Positions 5,907 through 7,483 of a DNA stretch of 7,483 nucleotides are shown here, piece after piece. Position 1 is the first letter of the stretch; each line of letters begins with the position of its first letter. A program made the translations under genes and the position numbers. This DNA comes from Pseudomonadota bacterium (GTDB lineage Bacteria > Pseudomonadota > Gammaproteobacteria > Steroidobacterales > Steroidobacteraceae), in NCBI GenBank assembly GCA_021808195.1, contig JAKBCE010000115.1, positions 1 through 7,483 of the forward strand. The letters run 5' to 3'. The notes under the pieces are model-generated. The model did no database searches. It saw only the letters and a program-made list of their open reading frames with translations, and was not told the DNA's origin.

Positions 5907-5938
5907 AGCGTACACCCCGGATCGGACTCCAGAGTCAA
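5907..5938 (-). promoter_or_regulatory. MerR-family (ZntR/PbrR-like) metal-responsive promoter/operator
   Basis: On the minus strand TTGACT (5938-5933) and TACGCT (5912-5907) are separated by 20 bp, the overlong spacer typical of MerR-activated promoters. The spacer region carries an imperfect dyad: left half ACTCTGGAGTC, right half CGATCCGGGGT, 7 of 11 positions symmetric. The left half equals the half-site remembered for the E. coli zntA promoter, and GGGGTGT recalls the right side of the pbr/cad operators. It reads toward the TehA/SLAC1-type gene. No MerR-family gene is in the window, so the regulator would be encoded elsewhere. Confidence 0.65.
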
Positions 5939-5997
5939 TCTCGCGCGAGGCACACCCCATGGCAGGCGCTTCGGCGCCCGCCGCCACCGCCAAGATT

Positions 5998-6028
5998 TCG
6001 CTTCACGGCGCACCGTGGCGTGAAGCGA
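5998..6028 (-). terminator. Hairpin after the CLC gene, possible terminator
   Basis: TCGCTTCACG (5998-6007) and CGTGAAGCGA (6019-6028) form a perfect 10-bp stem with an 11-base loop, starting about 28 bases beyond the CLC stop. The following minus-strand bases AATCTTGG are only weakly T-rich. It separates the CLC gene from the metal-type promoter of the next gene, which supports independent transcription. Confidence 0.5.
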
Positions 6029-6055
6029 GCGAACGGATCGCGACACGACCGGGGG

Positions 6056-7483
6056 TCAATAAAAACTCATCAGCTGTGAGCGTTCGCGCTCGAGTTGCCC
6101 CGCATGCGCCCGCACCCGCAGCAGATCACGCCGGGCCACCAGACCCACCAGGACACCCGAGGTCCGCTCGACGATCGGCACGCGTCCGACATCGGCCGCA
6201 ATCATGCGGTCTGCTAATTCCCCCACCCGATCCTCGGGATGCCCGACGAACACCTCCGGGGCGCCCAGCCGCTCGCCCAGCGTTTCCTCATCCTTCCAGC
6301 CCTCCCGGGACCAACGCAGCACCTCGGAGCGCGACACCATTCCGACGACGCGCCCGGCATCATCGACGACCGGATAGCTCCTGTGTCGCTTGACGTCCGG
6401 TTCGGCCTCGAAGAAGGCCAGCGTGTCCGGCATCGATAGGCTCGCCACCAGGGTGTGCACCGGATGCGCCATGATGTCCCGGACGCGCATCACCTCGAAA
6501 GGATCCACGGTGTACTCGTACGTCAGATGCCGTCCGCGGCGCGCCAGACGTTCGGTGAGAATGGAGCGGCGCATCAGCAGCACCGTCACCGCAAACGATG
6601 CCGCGCACGCAACAATGACCGCGGGCATGACCCGTAAGTCGCCGGTGAGCTCGACGGCGAACACCGTGGCAGTGAGCGGACAGCGCAGCGTCCCGCCCAG
6701 CACGGCCGCCATGGCGATGAGCGCCCAGAACCCCGAGCCACCGAACGGCAACACGTGCGCCTCGAGCACCCCGACGGCCCCGCCCATCATCAAGAGTGGC
6801 GCGAGCGTACCCCCGGAGGTTCCCGACGCCAGCGCCACGACCCAGATGATCGACTTCACGACGAGCAGCGCAATCGCGGCATGCATCAGCACGTTGCCGC
6901 TGATCAGCGCCTGGATGTTGTCATACCCGACGCCGAGCGCGGCCGGATCAAACAGCCCGCCGATGCCGACGACGATGCCCCCGAGCGCCGGCCACCACAT
7001 CCAGTGCATGGGCAGCTTCTCGTACAGTTCTTCGACCCAGTAGAGCGCCCCCGTCGTAAGCGCCGACTGCAGGCCGGCGATCACCCCGACCAGCGCGCAG
7101 ACCGCCAGGCCCCACCAAGGCATGAGCGGCGCACCGGTGTGTGCGAACAGCGGCCATGCGCCGACCAGCCAGGGCCGCCAGGCGATCGCCACGACGGCCG
7201 AGATGACCACGGGCACGAAGCTGCGCGGCTTCCACTCGAACAGCATGATCTCGATTGCCAGCAGCACCGCCGCCACGGGTGTGCCGAAAATGGCGGTCAT
7301 GCCGGCAGCGGCGCCGGCGGCGAGCAACGTCTTGCGTTCCGCGGCGCTCAGCTTGAAGAACTGGGCGAACAGCGAGCCCAGCGCCCCGCCGGTCATGATG
7401 ATCGGCCCCTCGGCGCCGAACGGACCGCCGGTTCCAATGGCAATGGCCGAGGACAGCGGCTTCCACAGCGCGACCTGCGGCTG
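6056..7483 (-). CDS. CLC-family chloride channel/antiporter with two CBS domains (5' end beyond right edge)
   Basis: 475 residues of a membrane CLC protein are visible; the N-terminal helices and the GSGxP chloride motif lie outside the window. The frame continues past the first internal Met (7396) to the edge and encodes GTGGPFGAEGP, with the external gating glutamate (Glu148 in E. coli ClcA) present. TLLAAGAAAGMTAIFGTPVAAVLLAIE follows in consecutive segments and corresponds to helices G-H; the next position, Glu203 in ClcA, is Ile. SGTSGGTLAPLLMMGG is the GxFxP-type selectivity segment, with Thr-Leu in place of Ile-Phe. RCPLTATVFAVELTGD and SILTERLARRG complete the membrane part; the latter has Leu where most relatives have Tyr. 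Two CBS domains follow (about 332-391 and 409-461), with DIMAHPVHTL, VVDDAGRVVGMVSRSEVL and VPIVERTSGVLVGLVARRDLL. In related proteins CBS domains bind nucleotides and modulate gating. Confidence 0.93.
   Translation of the reverse strand, partial: QPQVALWKPLSSAIAIGTGGPFGAEGPIIMTGGALGSLFAQFFKLSAAERKTLLAAGAAAGMTAIFGTPVAAVLLAIEIMLFEWKPRSFVPVVISAVVAIAWRPWLVGAWPLFAHTGAPLMPWWGLAVCALVGVIAGLQSALTTGALYWVEELYEKLPMHWMWWPALGGIVVGIGGLFDPAALGVGYDNIQALISGNVLMHAAIALLVVKSIIWVVALASGTSGGTLAPLLMMGGAVGVLEAHVLPFGGSGFWALIAMAAVLGGTLRCPLTATVFAVELTGDLRVMPAVIVACAASFAVTVLLMRRSILTERLARRGRHLTYEYTVDPFEVMRVRDIMAHPVHTLVASLSMPDTLAFFEAEPDVKRHRSYPVVDDAGRVVGMVSRSEVLRWSREGWKDEETLGERLGAPEVFVGHPEDRVGELADRMIAADVGRVPIVERTSGVLVGLVARRDLLRVRAHAGQLERERSQLMSFY

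Noticed and set aside
5838..5993. TTG 5993 or ATG 5960 as start of the TehA/SLAC1-type gene
   Set aside because: Both lie upstream of the MerR-type promoter and give an N-terminal extension unlike the family. TTG 5993 also abuts the hairpin at 5998-6028.
4776..6023. 415-residue plus-strand open frame
   Set aside because: It is antisense to the ten-helix membrane protein, and its Gln/His/Arg-rich translation fits a shadow frame.
1..7483. tRNA, rRNA, CRISPR arrays or insertion sequences
   Set aside because: No tRNA-like cloverleaf, regularly spaced repeats, transposase fragment or flanking terminal repeats were noticed by eye.

Overview
The window is high-GC bacterial DNA. It has closely packed genes, Shine-Dalgarno-type starts, an iron-type ECF sigma factor/FecR/TonB-receptor cassette and a periplasmic di-haem peroxidase. 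This gene set points to a Gram-negative proteobacterium, most likely a gamma- or betaproteobacterium of the Xanthomonadales/Steroidobacteraceae type. The lineage is an inference from gene style only, because no rRNA or other taxonomic marker is present.

Layout. (1) Positions 1-2229, minus strand: a cell-surface signalling operon reading right to left, made of a FecI-like sigma factor, a FecR-like membrane regulator overlapping it by 11 bp, and the N-terminus of an STN-domain protein, probably a TonB-dependent receptor, cut by the left edge. The sigma factor and the receptor are preceded by similar promoter-like elements. The receptor leader can fold into two mutually exclusive hairpins. (2) 2230-2575: non-coding, with an AT-rich island and a 10-bp hairpin. 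(3) 2576-3622, minus: an exported di-haem cytochrome c peroxidase/MauG-family protein that lacks the usual distal histidine of the peroxidatic haem. (4) 3623-4315: about 690 bp with no convincing gene but several strong hairpins. (5) 4316-4756, plus: a small GNAT acetyltransferase. (6) 4779-5837, minus: a ten-helix TehA/SLAC1 (TDT) family anion channel or exporter, convergent with the acetyltransferase across a shared hairpin. (7) 6056-7483, minus: a CLC-family chloride transporter with two C-terminal CBS domains, whose 5' end lies beyond the right edge.

The most interesting signal is upstream of the TehA/SLAC1-type gene. A promoter with a 20-bp spacer and an imperfect dyad closely matches the MerR-family ZntR/PbrR/CadR type of metal-responsive operator. 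It implies metal-regulated expression of this channel and moves the likely start codon downstream of the longest open frame. The CLC protein keeps the external gating glutamate but lacks the internal proton glutamate and the central tyrosine. The CLC and TDT genes lie next to each other on one strand, but a hairpin and the metal-type promoter between them suggest separate control.
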